Source: Opisthorchis felineus (lineage: Eukaryota; Platyhelminthes; Trematoda; Opisthorchiida; Opisthorchiidae). From it: 64,000 nt of DNA. Below, in pieces: positions 35,758-46,501 of the stretch. Below the pieces are notes generated by a model. That model had not been told where the DNA came from, ran no database searches, and saw nothing but the letters and a program-made list of their open reading frames with translations. The stretch's first letter is position 1. Each line of letters begins with the position of its first letter. The stretch lies in assembly GCA_004794785.1 (NCBI GenBank), contig SJOL01003706.1, positions 62,001 through 126,000 on the forward strand, in the 5' to 3' direction. Both the position numbers and the translations under genes were made by a program.

Positions 35758-36610
35758 ACTTTTACCATAAATCTTCGCATTCATATCACCCGCAAGGACC
35801 ATAATGTCAGTGCTTCTTGCTTGGGGAATGGGCCCGGTTAACTTTCGATAGAAAGTATCCTTTTCAGCATCAGAACTCCAGTCCGTTGGGGCATATACCG
35901 ACACTGCAAATAGGCACCGGATTTTATGTTGAGTTGTATTGAACTTGATTAAACTAGATAACCGGACGGAGCAAAGATGACTGTTAACTGGAATCCAATC
36001 CTGCAAGGCCCGTTTCGCTCTGGGGCTGAATGCAACTCCCAAGCAATATATTTTACTAGTCATCGAATCTGGATCACCGGACACACGGAGACAAAAATCT
36101 GAAAGAGCTGATTTCGTCATTAGCGTTTCAAGATGATTGACCACAATTGGGTATTGCATGCGTCTTTCAGAAATAACATACATGCATTTTAAGGAAGTAA
36201 AGGGTCTAGACAAGCATTTGCCGTTTGCAAATTTGACATATAAGCCGTTGAAAGCACTCACATGGAAAAGATCTCGTGGATTTACCATTGTCTTGCTTAT
36301 CGTTAACGTTCAGCAGGGTGTATAAGGCAGATCAGTCAAATATAACCAAATGACCCAGCAACGTTTGGTGGTAATGGGTCGGGGCGGACACCGGTGGAGA
36401 GATAACTGTGAGGCAATTGGTACTTCCCTGTGACCCGAGCCGGGGATGGCGATTTGGTTGAGGTACCCCACCTTTAGCCTTTGACTCGTAAGTCTGACAC
36501 ACAATGTAGTGGGAGGATGTAGGCTTTTGTTTGGGGACCCTCCCTTAGTCTCTGACTCAAAATTCCGGATCCGGTGACTGGATAGTCTGACCTGCGTTGC
36601 TGGTGGGGGA
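35758..36610 (-). mobile_element. RTE-like 5' leader plus endonuclease fragment (family II), right arm of a fold-back
   Basis: The minus strand is open for 179 codons (36288-35749), the longest frame in the window. It starts with a damaged N-terminal segment, then FCLRVSGDPDSMTSKIYCLG, ALQDWIPVNSHLCSVRLSS, FAVSVYAPTDWSSDAEKDTF and IMVLAGDMNAKI. The endonuclease residues around YAPT and GDMNA are present, but the domain stops there. Upstream (36300-36610) are G/C-rich repeats matching the leader of the copy at 38030, such as GAGGTACCCCACCTTTAGCC and ATAGTCTGACCTGC. The coding part is better preserved than its neighbours, suggesting a younger insertion. Confidence 0.9.
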
Positions 36611-36639
36611 TGACCTGGTTTGCTTAATTCTGTTATTGA

Positions 36640-37569
36640 TTAGGTTATGAGACGATCACCGGAAAGTCTCCAAGATCTCTGAGCGAGGATCTTGTCGACC
36701 TGGAGTATGCAGACGACATTGTTATAGTTTTTCAAGAAGAGCAGGAAACGCAGATACTACTGTAAAACCTGACTGAGGTCATCCAGTCCTTCGGCACATA
36801 CTTCGCACTCACAAAGTGTAAAGTCGTGTTTTGGGACTGGTCATTGAAAATGCCCCTGAGAATTCAAAGAGTGACGATGGAAGTTGTGGAACGCTATAGG
36901 TGTCGGATGATGCATCAGCTGTGACGGTAGTGTGACAGACGAAGACCGCACGAATCCCAAAGGCCATTACGCCATTCGTGGCATCAGAAAGGCACCTCAC
37001 TGGGTCTCAAAGGACGCGTGTATCAGACTACAATATGGGCTGTATTGTTGTATAGCTGCGAGACTTGGCCACTTCGGGTGGATTAACTGAGACATCTTCA
37101 GGTCTTTGACCATCGGTGTCTCAGAACTAAAGCTGAATTTGGCTGGACCCAACCAATTCGCAATGCGGTGATCAGAAGACGGGTTTTGGATGAAACAGAT
37201 GCTACTTCATTCGAAAAGTGCATCCAGTATTGCAGGCTTAGTTGACTTGGCCGTATGTTACGCATGCCAGTTTACTGCCTGCCGAGGCGGGTGCTGTTTT
37301 CCATGCCTAATTCGGAGTTGCGGAAATCTAGAGGTGTATAGATCTTGACATGGCGGAAGAAAATGGAGGGCGTTGTTGTTGTTGCCTTGTTCGCCTTTCA
37401 TGATGAGGTCCACGTCACCCTCCATGTGCTTGGCTGGAGACACTGGACGATATGGCGGCTAGCCGATATCAGTGGTGTTGATGCTGTCAGTTTCCATCCG
37501 GATTGTTTGCCTGAGTGCTGGAGACGTATGCCCCTCGGATGGTTTTGTTGCAGGCTAGCTCTAGCCCGA
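36640..37569 (+). mobile_element. RTE-like retrotransposon (family I), 3' half of reverse transcriptase and C-terminal domain
   Basis: The plus strand reads LVDLEYADDIVIVFQEEQE (YADD intact at 36706-36717), then [29 protein letters not shown] near 37025, a C-terminal block with LAGPNQFAMR / TQPIRNAVIRRRVLDET (two frames), LGRMLRMPVYCLPRRVLF near 37245-37300 and AWLETLDDMAASRYQWC near 37430. In-frame stops lie at 37084, 37243 and 37339. It ends within the 3' leader at about 37569. It is nearly identical, inverted, to 28507-28995 and is plausibly the right half of the element starting at 34274. Confidence 0.9.
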
Positions 37570-38029
37570 CCTAAAGTTGTCACTTTGTCATGTTGGTCCG
37601 CCTTCTATGCTCCAATGATCCTGTGGGCTATAGTGGCTGGAACTCACTTGCTAAAAGTTCAACCATGCCAGGAAGTCTAACGGGGAGCAGCCTGTCAAAG
37701 AACTGCGAGTACACATACTGCGAGTAATCGTATTACGAAGCGGTCTGGATGTGAAGTCGTACTATCCTCTGCGATGGGATTATAAAGGTAGTAAGGCATT
37801 TCCCCCAGGTGTCCAGCATGTCCATATTTATGGAAGCAGCGATACTGCCTTCATCCCTGTTAGGACGGGTCAGAAAATGTTGGCCCTAAAATCCGCACTC
37901 GCGTCGCCCAATGGTTGACTGACCGCCCGCACATTATTCAACACGATCAATATGCTCTTAAAATCAAAGATTCTAGTGCTGTTTAAAAGACACATGCTGT
38001 GCGACCCACTGCGTCCTCGGGCCAGTTAG
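37570..38029. other. Unassigned gap between RTE elements
   Basis: About 460 bp with no recognised frame or repeat. Confidence 0.4.
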
Positions 38030-38240
38030 GCGCCCTGCAACCAAGTAGTCAGACTATTAAGTCATTGGCTCCTGTAATGGTCCCCCAAGAAAAACCACGA
38101 AAACCGCTGCCTCGCGCTTCAGAATTTGGAGTTAGAGGCTAGGGGCAGGGTCCCCGAACAAAACCGACTCCTCCCACTGCCTTGTGGGTCAGACTTTTGA
38201 GTCAAAGGCTCAAGGCGGGGTACCTCAACCAAACCCCCTA
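38030..38240 (+). repeat. Tandem repeats in the RTE 5' leader
   Basis: Three diverged units of about 70-80 bp share the pattern GTCAGACTnTTnAGTCAnnGGCTC, a C/G-rich run, then CCCnAACAAAACC or CCTCAACCAAACC. Units begin near 38045, 38120 and 38190. Matching units occur in inverse orientation at 36420-36610 and 61470-61620, always upstream of an endonuclease region, so they belong to the element's leader, probably its promoter. Confidence 0.7.
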
Positions 38241-41200
38241 CTTCGGTTTTGGCAGCCTGGAAGTATCATTCACCGTTGCAGATCTTTGCTCACCAGCCTT
38301 CCGCTACATCCCCTCCAAACCCATTGAACGATGCGATGCTGTCAACCCATCTGCCAGTCCCCTAGCCAATGTTCTGTTTCTAAACAGTCGCCTGGAAAAA
38401 TAAACCAAAATAATCACTTACTAACCTCAAAAGAGCTAATCTACGTCGCAGCCTTTAGTGTCCGTACTTTATGTCAAATCGGGCAACATGCATCTCTTGC
38501 TGAAGGCTTGTTTCCCCTATCTGTCGATGTATGTTATGACTTCGAATCACGCATAAAAGACTCCACTTCGGTCGTGCACCTCAAACCGCTTAGGACGAGC
38601 TCAAGTGTTCCACATTTCACTTTTCGGGTATCTGGTGATCCGGATGCAATGGCTCATGGTGTCTACGATGTGGGAGTTGCACTCAGCCCCAAGGCTGAAA
38701 GCGCCTTGCTGGAGTGGATCTCAGTTAAAAGTCGTCTTTGCGCTGTGCGGTTGTCTGGCTCAATTGTGCAGGTCGATGCGGTAACCGGTGTTTATTTGTT
38801 GTATCGGCATACGTCCCGACAGACTGCACTTGTGAGACTGAGAAGAACAATTTTTATCAAGATCTGTCACGATTGCTTCGACCATCAAGAAGGACGAATA
38901 TAGTAATCCTGGCTGGTGATATGAATGCCCAGGTTGGACTAAGTCCCGAAGAAGCACATTTGGGTAGTTGATTAGGAGTCAATGCTCAGCGTACGGAAAA
39001 TGGGGAACGACTGCTTCAGTTGTGTGCAGATCATCGTCCGTTCTTGGTCAGTACGAACTTCGAACATAAACGCTAACATCGGCTTACTTGGAGGCCACCA
39101 AATGCAAGACAGTCATGGACTCAATTGGACCATGTGGCTATCAGTTGCCGATGTAGAGCCTCAGTTAAGGATTGTCGCTCGTTCTGGGGTACACAACTGG
39201 ACTCTAATCATGACATTATGTGAGCCCGGTTATCACTTCGCTTTCCGTCAGCATTACGCACGCCAAAGCAGTGCAGGTCCGTCCATCAACTTCGACAAGT
39301 TTCAGTCGCTCAGGGGTATCGGGCTGATCTGGCTAGAAAGCTACTGGAAACGCAGAGTCATGCGGATGACGAAGATTGCTTGAAGATTGAATGGAAGAGA
39401 ACTGAAGAAGCTATGCTTCTAAATTTAGAACTGTTTGTCCAGGCCATCTGGCTCGACTACATGAACACTGGGTATCGTCGAGATCAGTAGGTCTTATTGC
39501 TACCAGAAAGGCCATACCACAACTAACGACCGTGATGGCGCACGCAGATCCCACAAACCCCGGATAATCAGGCGCTCAAAGAATGACAGAACGCTGGTGG
39601 ATTTCGAAGACACGGAATGTGAGGTTTTTGCTGCAGTTGACAGCCGCGCCCTATTTCGGCTGATTCGATGAACCGGTCAAAAGAATGCAGGTGTCAGTGA
39701 AACAATATGCGAAAAAGACGGAGTGCCAATTCATCCCCTCAATTCAGCAATTGGCAGAACAGTTTAGCTGGTCTCCTTCAACCCAGCCGCTGGAGAAACC
39801 CGGAGCGCCTAAACGGAACACGGACACCAGCCCTCCAACAACAACATAAATCCAGCATGAAATATCGATCCTCCAACGGGTCAAGGCACCTGGCGCGGAT
39901 GGTCTATATCCCGCACTCTTCAAAGAAGGTGGCGAGTTCCTGGTGAACAGTCTGACAACCATACTGCAGAAGATTTGAAACGAAAAAATAATACCAGCCG
40001 AACGAGGCTCCGCGAACATCATCTCGGTCTCCAAAAAGGGCACAAGAACGTCATGCGAAAACCATCGTGGCGTCAGCCTTGTATCCGTCGCATCTAAGGT
40101 GCACTCTGGCATTATTTTTCTCAGGTTGATCGATTATCGGGAGAGACAGATTCGTGAGAATCAAGCTGGGTTTCGCCCTAGCAGATGATGCACCGACCAT
40201 ATCTTTACCTTGAGACAAATTCTTGAGCAGCGACACTCCTTCAAACCTTGGTCATTTTTCTTGATCTGAAAGCTGCTTTTTACTTTCCATCGTCAGAAAC
40301 TTTGGCAGTGTCTGGCGATCAAAAGTGTCCCTTCCAAATTTATACCCCCTATTAGGGCACCGTATGTGAACCCCTTTGGGTGCATACGAGTACACGGAGA
40401 GCTTTCGCCTGAGTTCACTACGTCCAGTGGTGTAAGACAAGGCTGCCCTCTCTCACCTTTCCTCTTCAATTTTGTCATTGATGTTCTGCTTGAAATTTCT
40501 CTACCTGCCTCTAAAACCTCTGGAGTCGAAATGCCTCCAGGACATTCGCTCAGACAGTAAGTGTGCGGACGGTATTACTCTCTTTGGTTTAGCTACTTCA
40601 AAAAATGCAAAATATTTTAAATAACCTAAATAAATCTGCCGCACGGTGTGGCATGCGCTTCACACCTGCAAAGTGTAAAGTGCTGCTACAAGACTGGGTG
40701 GGATCGAACCCAAAAATCATGCCTGCAGGCGAGCCGATCAACGTGGCAGAAAAATTTGTTTACCTGGGCAGTTGTATAAGTTCCGGTGGACTGGCTGGAG
40801 GTGAGATTACTCTTCGGATCGGGAAAGCCAGGGCAGTTTTTGCCAACCTCCGGCACCTATGGCGCCGACGTGACGTCAGTTTGTTTGTCAAGGGCAGAGT
40901 TTACACTGCAGTGGTGCGATCTATACTGCTTTATGGAGCAGGAGCGTGGCGCCTACGCGCAGAGGACATACGAAAAACGTCAGTGTTTGATCATCAGTGT
41001 CTCCGAAGCATTGGTTGGTTCTGGTGAGAACATCGGATTAGTAATTCTGAGGTACGCCAGATGATCCTAGGAAGGAGGAGTTTTCCCGCGATGGGTGAAT
41101 TAATCATGCTTCATAGTTTAGGTTGGTTAGGAAATGAATTCCCCATGCCAGAAGACCGTCTACCTCGCAGAGCTCTTTTCACCCAACCGTGTGCTGAGTG

Positions 41201-41612
41201 GAAGCGATCGAGAGGCGGACAGTGTATGACGTGGCAGCAAAGCATGGAAACACTAACCAGTAAACTTAGTCGGGTCGACAAATGCGGCCTCTGGATGGGG
41301 ACCCCGGGACTCAACTCACCAATAGTTAATGATACTGCCAGAAATGGCCTAATCGTCAAGTCTGTGGCGCTCGTGCGCCAAAGCTGTCTCCTTCAATGGG
41401 TAGCTACCCAGTTCCCGAACTAACCAAACATGCCATTGCCTCCAAAACTTGGCTGTATGTCCCACACTCTCCCACTTCCCGTTGTTCGCAACTGTAGCAG
41501 CTGGAACCAATGTGCCTGTGGTACACGGTTTACAGCTGATAAATTGGTTGATTGAGACTAGCCCTAGGCCCCCTTCCTGCCCCATTTATTTTGAATTTTA
41601 GGCCTTATTCTA

Positions 41613-41655
41613 GTACGAAGTAGTCTTTCAGCCATAACACCCTTTCAGTGCCTCG
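41613..41655 (-). mobile_element. Antisense SINE tail in the RTE 3' leader
   Basis: Minus-strand CACTGAAAGGGTGTTATGGC followed by TGAAAGACTACTTCGTACTA matches the end of the SINE fragment at 28413-28455 (CACTGAAAGGGTGTTACGGC, TGAACGACTACTTCCTACTA). Both are joined to the same RTE 3' leader, a G/C-rich CTAGCCCTAGGCCCCCTTCC block and CCATTTATTT. Confidence 0.7.
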
Positions 41656-41659
41656 CGGT

Positions 41660-42910
41660 TTACGCCATTCTCAAGGAGAAAAACAACACTTGTCTCGGTA
41701 GTCGATGTTTCGGCATGCGTAGCACATGACCAAGTCACCGTAGTTGATGGTGCTGGATGTTTTCCGCGATTGAAATACCTGCTGCACAACCAAATATGCG
41801 TTTTCTAATTACCTAGTTACGAATCCTACACTAGCAATACTTCTGAGGCATCAGTAGCCAAAAACCTCAAGTCGCTTCACATCTGCCCGCAGAGTCCATG
41901 TCTCTTAGCCATACAACAACAGCCCTCACTGTAGCCTAGTACATGCAACCCTTGAGACCCAGTGATATGGCGTTTTGAAGCCACAAGTGATGCGAATTAG
42001 TAAACGTGATCCGGGCCTTCAAGATTCATGTACTGATTTCTTCAGACACACTACCCGGCCCGATTCTGTTTGATGCTCACGGGTCAAAGTTTCGCGTGCC
42101 GCCCTAAGGCGACAAAGAATTAGAGACATCAGAAGCCTTGTTACAACTAGGATTCCAAGGTACCCCTCTGGTTACTACATTCATTGCGAGTGCCCTTTTT
42201 GTAAATGGGCACTATTATCAACTCTCTTTCTCCCAGATAGACGCAAATATGCTAGGCAGGCGCTTACTGTAGAATTCACCGCCATCCTTGAACAGTAGCA
42301 GGTAAAAGTTATTCAGGACCAGGAGCACGATGACGCTTGAGTAGAGGTGTACATTCTGACACTTCTGAGTCTGAGGGGCTCCATATTCATAGTCCACCTT
42401 TCTGTTGAAGGCCAGGATTCCGGATTGGAGGTAGCAGGTGGCCAACTAAATTGTTTGAAGTACTGTGTCCACTGATCCAAACGCTCTGGTTTGTTGGATA
42501 TCAGGGAACCATTTTGGTCCCTGATAGTTTCGCTGAAAAGAGGCTTCCGGGGACCAGTCGAACGAACAATGTGGAACAGCTTGTGGTCGATTCCAGCATT
42601 TTTCGGATCTTCTGTTTCTTCTGATCCATCAAGCTTCTCAGTTTGCACGGACACTCAGTTTCATCTGGTGTCGGATGATGCATCGGGTTGAGTTGTAGTT
42701 GCGGCCAGGAGGAATCTGTCGCCGGGACTCCAGCAAAACCACGGTCCTATCAGAGACCCAGTATTTGGCTGACATCGCCTGGATTGTACCGCAGTCAGAG
42801 GTATAAAAGTGTAACATGTAGATGTATATCAAAATAAACTTAGATGAATGGGATGGCCTGTAAGATCGTTTTAAACCTAAAGGCGTGAAATTTAGTGTCA
42901 GTTTCATACG
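41660..42910 (-). mobile_element. RTE-like retrotransposon (family I), linker and C-terminal parts
   Basis: Minus strand. From 42850 down: YWVSDRTVVLLESRRQIPPG, then NSTRCIIRHQMKLSVRAN. The frame 42654-42313 contains IVRSTGPRKPLFSETIRDQN, GSLISNKPERLDQWTQYFKQ and FSWPPATSNPE. A shifted frame gives LLFKDGGEFYSKRLPSIFAS, the usual segment just before the polymerase core. The core itself is mostly deleted. Near 42010-41860 come ITFTNSHHLWLQN and a broken ETWTLRADVKRLEVF, the C-terminal domain. It ends facing the 3' end of the neighbouring plus-strand copy. Confidence 0.85.
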
Positions 42911-42939
42911 GTGGCTTCAACTGATACATTGGACTAAAA

Positions 42940-43121
42940 AAAGTCGTCCAGCTGTAACACGTTTTCGGTGCCTAGCTGCCATACCACCCGAAGGAAGCAC
43001 GAGGGCTGGGATGCTTCCAGGTTACCCAAGCCTAGACAGGAGAAGTTGAGAGGCAGAGGTCGGGTTCGAACCACAGACCTTCCGGTCAGTAAATTCGCGC
43101 TCTGACCATTGAGCTATCTCG
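42940..43121 (-). mobile_element. tRNA-derived SINE
   Basis: Minus strand: A box GAGATAGCTCAATGG (43120-43106), B box GGTTCGAACC (43072-43063), body GCTTCCTTCGGGTGGTATGG and end GTGTTACAGCTGGACGAC. The A/T tail is short (TTTTTTTAGTCC). About 80-85% like the copies at 33938 and 46502 by eye. Confidence 0.9.
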
Positions 43122-43279
43122 TAATTTGCGAGCCCTGTCCACCAGGGCCCAGCTGTACCTTGAATGATAATATCATGAGTCTGATATAACTTGGAGGGAT
43201 TCGACAATAAAACCATCGATTACCAGGAATCTAGTCGAGACTGGAGACAGAGTTGAACTTTATTCTTCTTTCTGGGTCA

Positions 43280-44140
43280 TAGCACGTAGCAGGCGTCCAC
43301 ATAGACGGCAGTGTCGATTGGTCAATTGAAGCCTTTAATGTGCGCTCAGAGGGAGATATTCACTCTCAGACTATTCGATTTTATTGATCGGTCACGTTCA
43401 GTTAGACTTGTAAGCGATGCAACTAGCCCTGTATTTTGTTTCATTTTATTTCGTTTTACGCGTGTGGCCGCAGGTGAGACTGTAAGACAAAGCCCCCCTC
43501 TCTTCCACCATTCCTGTTCAACTTTGTTATTGATGCGCTGTTTGGAACTTCTCTGTCTGCCTCAGAACTCTCGGGACGTTCATCATCATCGACAGCATAA
43601 CATAAGTGTTCAACATTTATGCTTCACTGACGTTAGCTCACAGACATTGAGTACTCAAACGATAGTGTTCTCCTTAGTTGAGATCCTTCAAGGATGCAAA
43701 TCATTTTAACTAATCCGAATAATTCTGCCGCACGGTATGCGCTGGTATGCGCTCCACATTTTCAAAGTGTAAAGCGCTGCTACAAGACTGGGTGGGACCA
43801 AATCCAAATCTCATACTTACCGGGATAGTTGTATAAGTTCCGGTCAACTGGCTGGGGCTGAGATCACTCCTCGAATCGGGAAGGCCAGGCCAGATTTTGC
43901 CAACCTACGACACCTATGGCGCCGGCATGATGTGTTTGTCAGGGTCGGAGTATGCGCTGCAGCGATGCGGTCCATACTGCTTTATGGATCGGAAACACGG
44001 CTTCCATGCGCAGAGAAAGTACGAAAATTCGCCATTTCATCGTGAGTGTCACCGAAATGTCCGCTTGGTCGGATGAGAACATCGGATTAGCAATGCTTAG
44101 GTACGCCAAATGGTTTTAGGAAGAAGGAACTCTCCTACGT
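43280..44140 (+). mobile_element. RTE-like retrotransposon (family II), 3' half
   Basis: Plus strand. A damaged motif B region at about 43468-43530 reads across frames as VRQ and then PPFLFNFVIDALFGTSLSAS. Near 43720-43800 comes SAARYA then CKALLQDWVGPNP-like sequence, matching SAARCGMRF...KCKVLLQDW at 40640. Near 43900-44000 comes RHLWRRHDVFV and SILLYGSETRLPCAE in shifted frames. The order matches the long copy at 38030-41655. Stops and frameshifts are frequent. Confidence 0.8.
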
Positions 44141-44779
44141 TCGGTTGTAGCAGTCAGTTCACCGGTAACACTACAAACTGTCAGTTCAGATGATGCACAA
44201 TATTCCAGAATTTTATGAACCGAACAGCAATGATTGCTGAATGCGAGCGAGGGTTTTGAATCTTGAGACCGACAAACTAATGCAATGAAATGTAGGTGCG
44301 CGATTCTACACTTTTGTCTGCCCTGCCGCGCGATCTACATAGACGAAAACAAGACCACTGTCAAGAAGTTGGCTGATACATTTGAAAAGCCTACTCTTCG
44401 TGAAGAGTAATAACGTCAAATAATATGACTCAGAAAAACTAGCGGCAGTTCAGAGCGCGGAATTTAAGGTCAGCTACACAGCCACCTTCCCAGAATGTTG
44501 GCAAGTGGCAGGATTCGACAAAATAGATGACAAGAGCGAACGTGTCAGACCAGACCTTGGGTGGTCTAGGGTCGCGGGAAGTGTGGTCACTGAAGAAACG
44601 TATCTGAACCTGAAATGGAAAAACCAGACTGAATACAAGAGTGCCAGGAAGGATGTGGGGTGTGCAGTACCGTCGGCAAGTATTAGAAAGGGGTAATACC
44701 GCAGGTGCGAGCTCGTGCGGTGGGAGGACCAATGGCGATAGGGTGCCAACTAACTTGAAGCTGGTCCGTTCAAGGGCTG
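44141..44779. other. Unassigned stretch
   Basis: A 97-codon minus frame (44439-44732) and an overlapping 91-codon minus frame have no recognised domain. It may be old gypsy or LINE sequence, given both neighbours. Confidence 0.35.
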
Positions 44780-44874
44780 TAATAATAAATAATACTCGTT
44801 CAGTTGCCTAGCTGCCATGCCACATTAGGGCCGAGATACTGCCAGGTTGCCGAAGCCTAGACAGGAGCAGTCGG
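44780..44874 (-). mobile_element. 5'-truncated SINE
   Basis: Minus-strand GACTGCTCCTGTCTAGGCTT, then CCTGGCAGTATCTCGGCCC, GTGGCATGGCAGCTAGGCAA and CTGAACGAGTATTATTTATT. It matches the body and A/T tail of the SINE at 46502 but lacks the tRNA-like head. The truncation point abuts the gypsy RNase H fragment. Confidence 0.8.
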
Positions 44875-45019
44875 CATACCGAGCTTTCTAAAGCTCAGGG
44901 CATTCGCGGTATCGGAGTGTCTTCCTGGACGATAAAAAATCTGACGCGTCCTAAGTGTCCACTATGCAACAGGAAAAACAAGGGAGAGGGAACAATTTGC
45001 GATCATCCCTCCGGCTGCA

Positions 45020-45545
45020 GGAGTGGCATTAGCAAAGGTAAATACAATGGTCGTCAACATCGCCGTTGTGGCCTATCGTGACGTCACTGCTCCCTTAATT
45101 GCCCCCTACATACACCTCTGATGTAGCAGTTGGCGGCGTGCTGCAACAGTTCACGAAAGGGAAGTGGACCCCGTTGGCCTTCTGCAAACGCTTCCAGCCA
45201 GTAGGACCAAGGTACAGCACATTCGGTCGCGAGCTGTTGGTGTACCTCACTACTAAGCATTTCCACCACGTACTCGAAGGTAGTGTGTTCATGGTCTTTG
45301 CTTGCCACAAGTTCCTTGTGTACGGTTTGCGCTCGACCAGCGACAGATGCTCTCAGAGGGGCCTCGTTAACTCGACTATATGGCATAATTTGCCATCTAT
45401 ACATGCCACATCTCGGGCGAGCTCAAAAGCGTCACTGACGCATTCCTTTGTGTAGACGCTATCAGCACACTTCCGACCGTAGACATCGCTGTCCTAGCGG
45501 CAGCCCAAAGTGCGGAATTCAAAGTTAGATACAGGATGAGCCACT
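45020..45545 (+). mobile_element. Ty3/gypsy pol fragment: RNase H domain
   Basis: The frame at 45099-45455 reads TSDVAVGGVLQQFTKGKWTP, LAFCKRFQPVGPRYSTFGRE, LLVYLTTKHFHHVLEG and FMVFACHKFLVYGLRSTSDR. This follows the RNase H domain of fluke gypsy elements (TDASDVAVGGVLQQ, LAFFSKRL, YSTFGRELLAVYLAVKHFRH, FTVFTDHKPL). The first catalytic aspartate segment (TDASD) is YTSD and the TDHK aspartate is a cysteine (ACHK), so it is dead. A shifted frame at 45448-45530 continues with DAISTLPTVDIAVLAAAQSA, the segment just after RNase H. The RT and integrase domains are absent nearby. Confidence 0.88.
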
Positions 45546-45554
45546 CGCGCTCAT

Positions 45555-45970
45555 CATCATCATCATGGACAGCATGACATCAGGCTCCATAGGTTGCGAT
45601 TGTTAGCATATGTACTTCGCATGCCAGAGGACCGCATGCCCCACACAGCTGTTTTCACTCAGTCATTTGCCGAGCAGAAGCGATCGAGAGGTGGACAGTC
45701 TATGGCCTGCCAATGAACTATGAAAGTTTCAGCCAGTAAACTCAGTTGGGTCAACAACTGCTTCCTCTCTGGACTCAACTCATCAATGGTTAATGACACT
45801 AACTGACATTGCTCAATCACACAATCGGCAGCGCACTTGTATCAGCTCTTTCTTCATCGATGCGTAATTGCCCGTCCCTTCAAATAACAAAACCGATTCA
45901 ATAGGAAATAACAGATTGTGCCTCCAATGCTTGGCTACATCTGCCCCGCTCATCCATTTTCCGGTGACTG
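45555..45970 (+). mobile_element. RTE-like retrotransposon (family II), extreme 3' end
   Basis: Starts next to a short ATC run and contains MPEDRMPHTAVFTQSFAEQK, then RSRGGQSMACQ, matching 41140-41235 of the long copy (MPEDRLPRRALFTQPCAEWK, RSRGGQCMTWQ). DNA similarity continues through ACTCAACTCATCAATGGTTA to about 45960 (TGCCTCCAATGCTTGGCTAC). It is a 5'-truncated tail. Confidence 0.85.
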
Positions 45971-46501
45971 AAACTACAATGGCTAGAAACAACTTACCGT
46001 TGGATCATTGTTCATAACTTACAAGGTGAATTGAACTGAACTGAACTGACCGATATATCGAAGTAGATGATATGGGCCATGGCTACTCTCGTCGTCCTTC
46101 CTTATACTTCGATTGGCACTTGAATGATATGCTTGCGCTGTCGTGTTCGTTGTATGCTTGTGTTGGTCTTCCGATGTCAATCAGTACTAGTGGTCTAATT
46201 CATTTTGAGTCATATCAGCGACGTCAAACAAATAGTTTGGAACGCTGTGAGCATGGCTTCTTTGACATTTTACCATTCCCCGTCCATGTGTTACTTGTAG
46301 GGATTGCATTACTCCACTACAGAAACTAGTTGAAATGACCTATGATAGTTCCCCGAAAATGATGGACTGACATGCTTCTTAGCGACTTGCTGGGATCTGT
46401 GGAAGGTGAACCGTCGAGATAGTTCGCGCTGTCTTGATTGGAATCAAATGTTTTATCCCAGAAGGAGAGGTAGTCTTGAATCGTAGCTATTCATGAGCTC
46501 C
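45971..46501. other. Unassigned stretch
   Basis: An 85-codon plus frame (46072-46329) is hydrophobic at its C-terminal end but has no recognised identity. A direct GAACT repeat lies near 46028-46045. Confidence 0.35.

Larger units (their letters stand above)
38030..41655 (+). mobile_element. RTE-like retrotransposon (family II), nearly full length but dead
   Basis: The most complete element in the window, about 3.6 kb. After the repeat leader, the endonuclease domain runs 38430-39340: AAFSVRTLCQIGQHASLAEG, FRVSGDPDAMAHGVYDVGVA, ALLEWISVKSRLCAVRLSG, then in a shifted frame VSAYVPTDCTCETEKNNFY and NIVILAGDMNAQVG. The linker follows with many breaks. Reverse transcriptase segments are near 40145-40260 (ENQAGFRPSR, CTDHIFTLRQILEQRHSF), then LDLKAAF-like motif A and GVRQGCPLSPFLFNFVID at 40430-40483. 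The YADD motif reads CADG (about 40565), so it is inactive. The C-terminal frame 40605-41027 contains GMRFTPAKCKVLLQDWVGSN, KFVYLGSCIS, FANLRHLWRRRDVSL and SILLYGAGAWRLRAED, and 41061-41423 continues to PEDRLPRRALF and SRGGQCMTWQQ. The 3' leader (41550-41655) ends in an antisense SINE tail. Confidence 0.93.

Noticed and set aside
35749..36288. 179-codon minus-strand frame as a host endonuclease gene
   Set aside because: It ends in mid-domain at the fold-back junction and is preceded by the RTE leader repeats, so it is a retrotransposon fragment.
37345..37680. 111-codon plus-strand frame as a gene
   Set aside because: It is a frameshifted reading of the RTE C-terminal domain; the inverted twin at 28442-28687 gives the same peptide.
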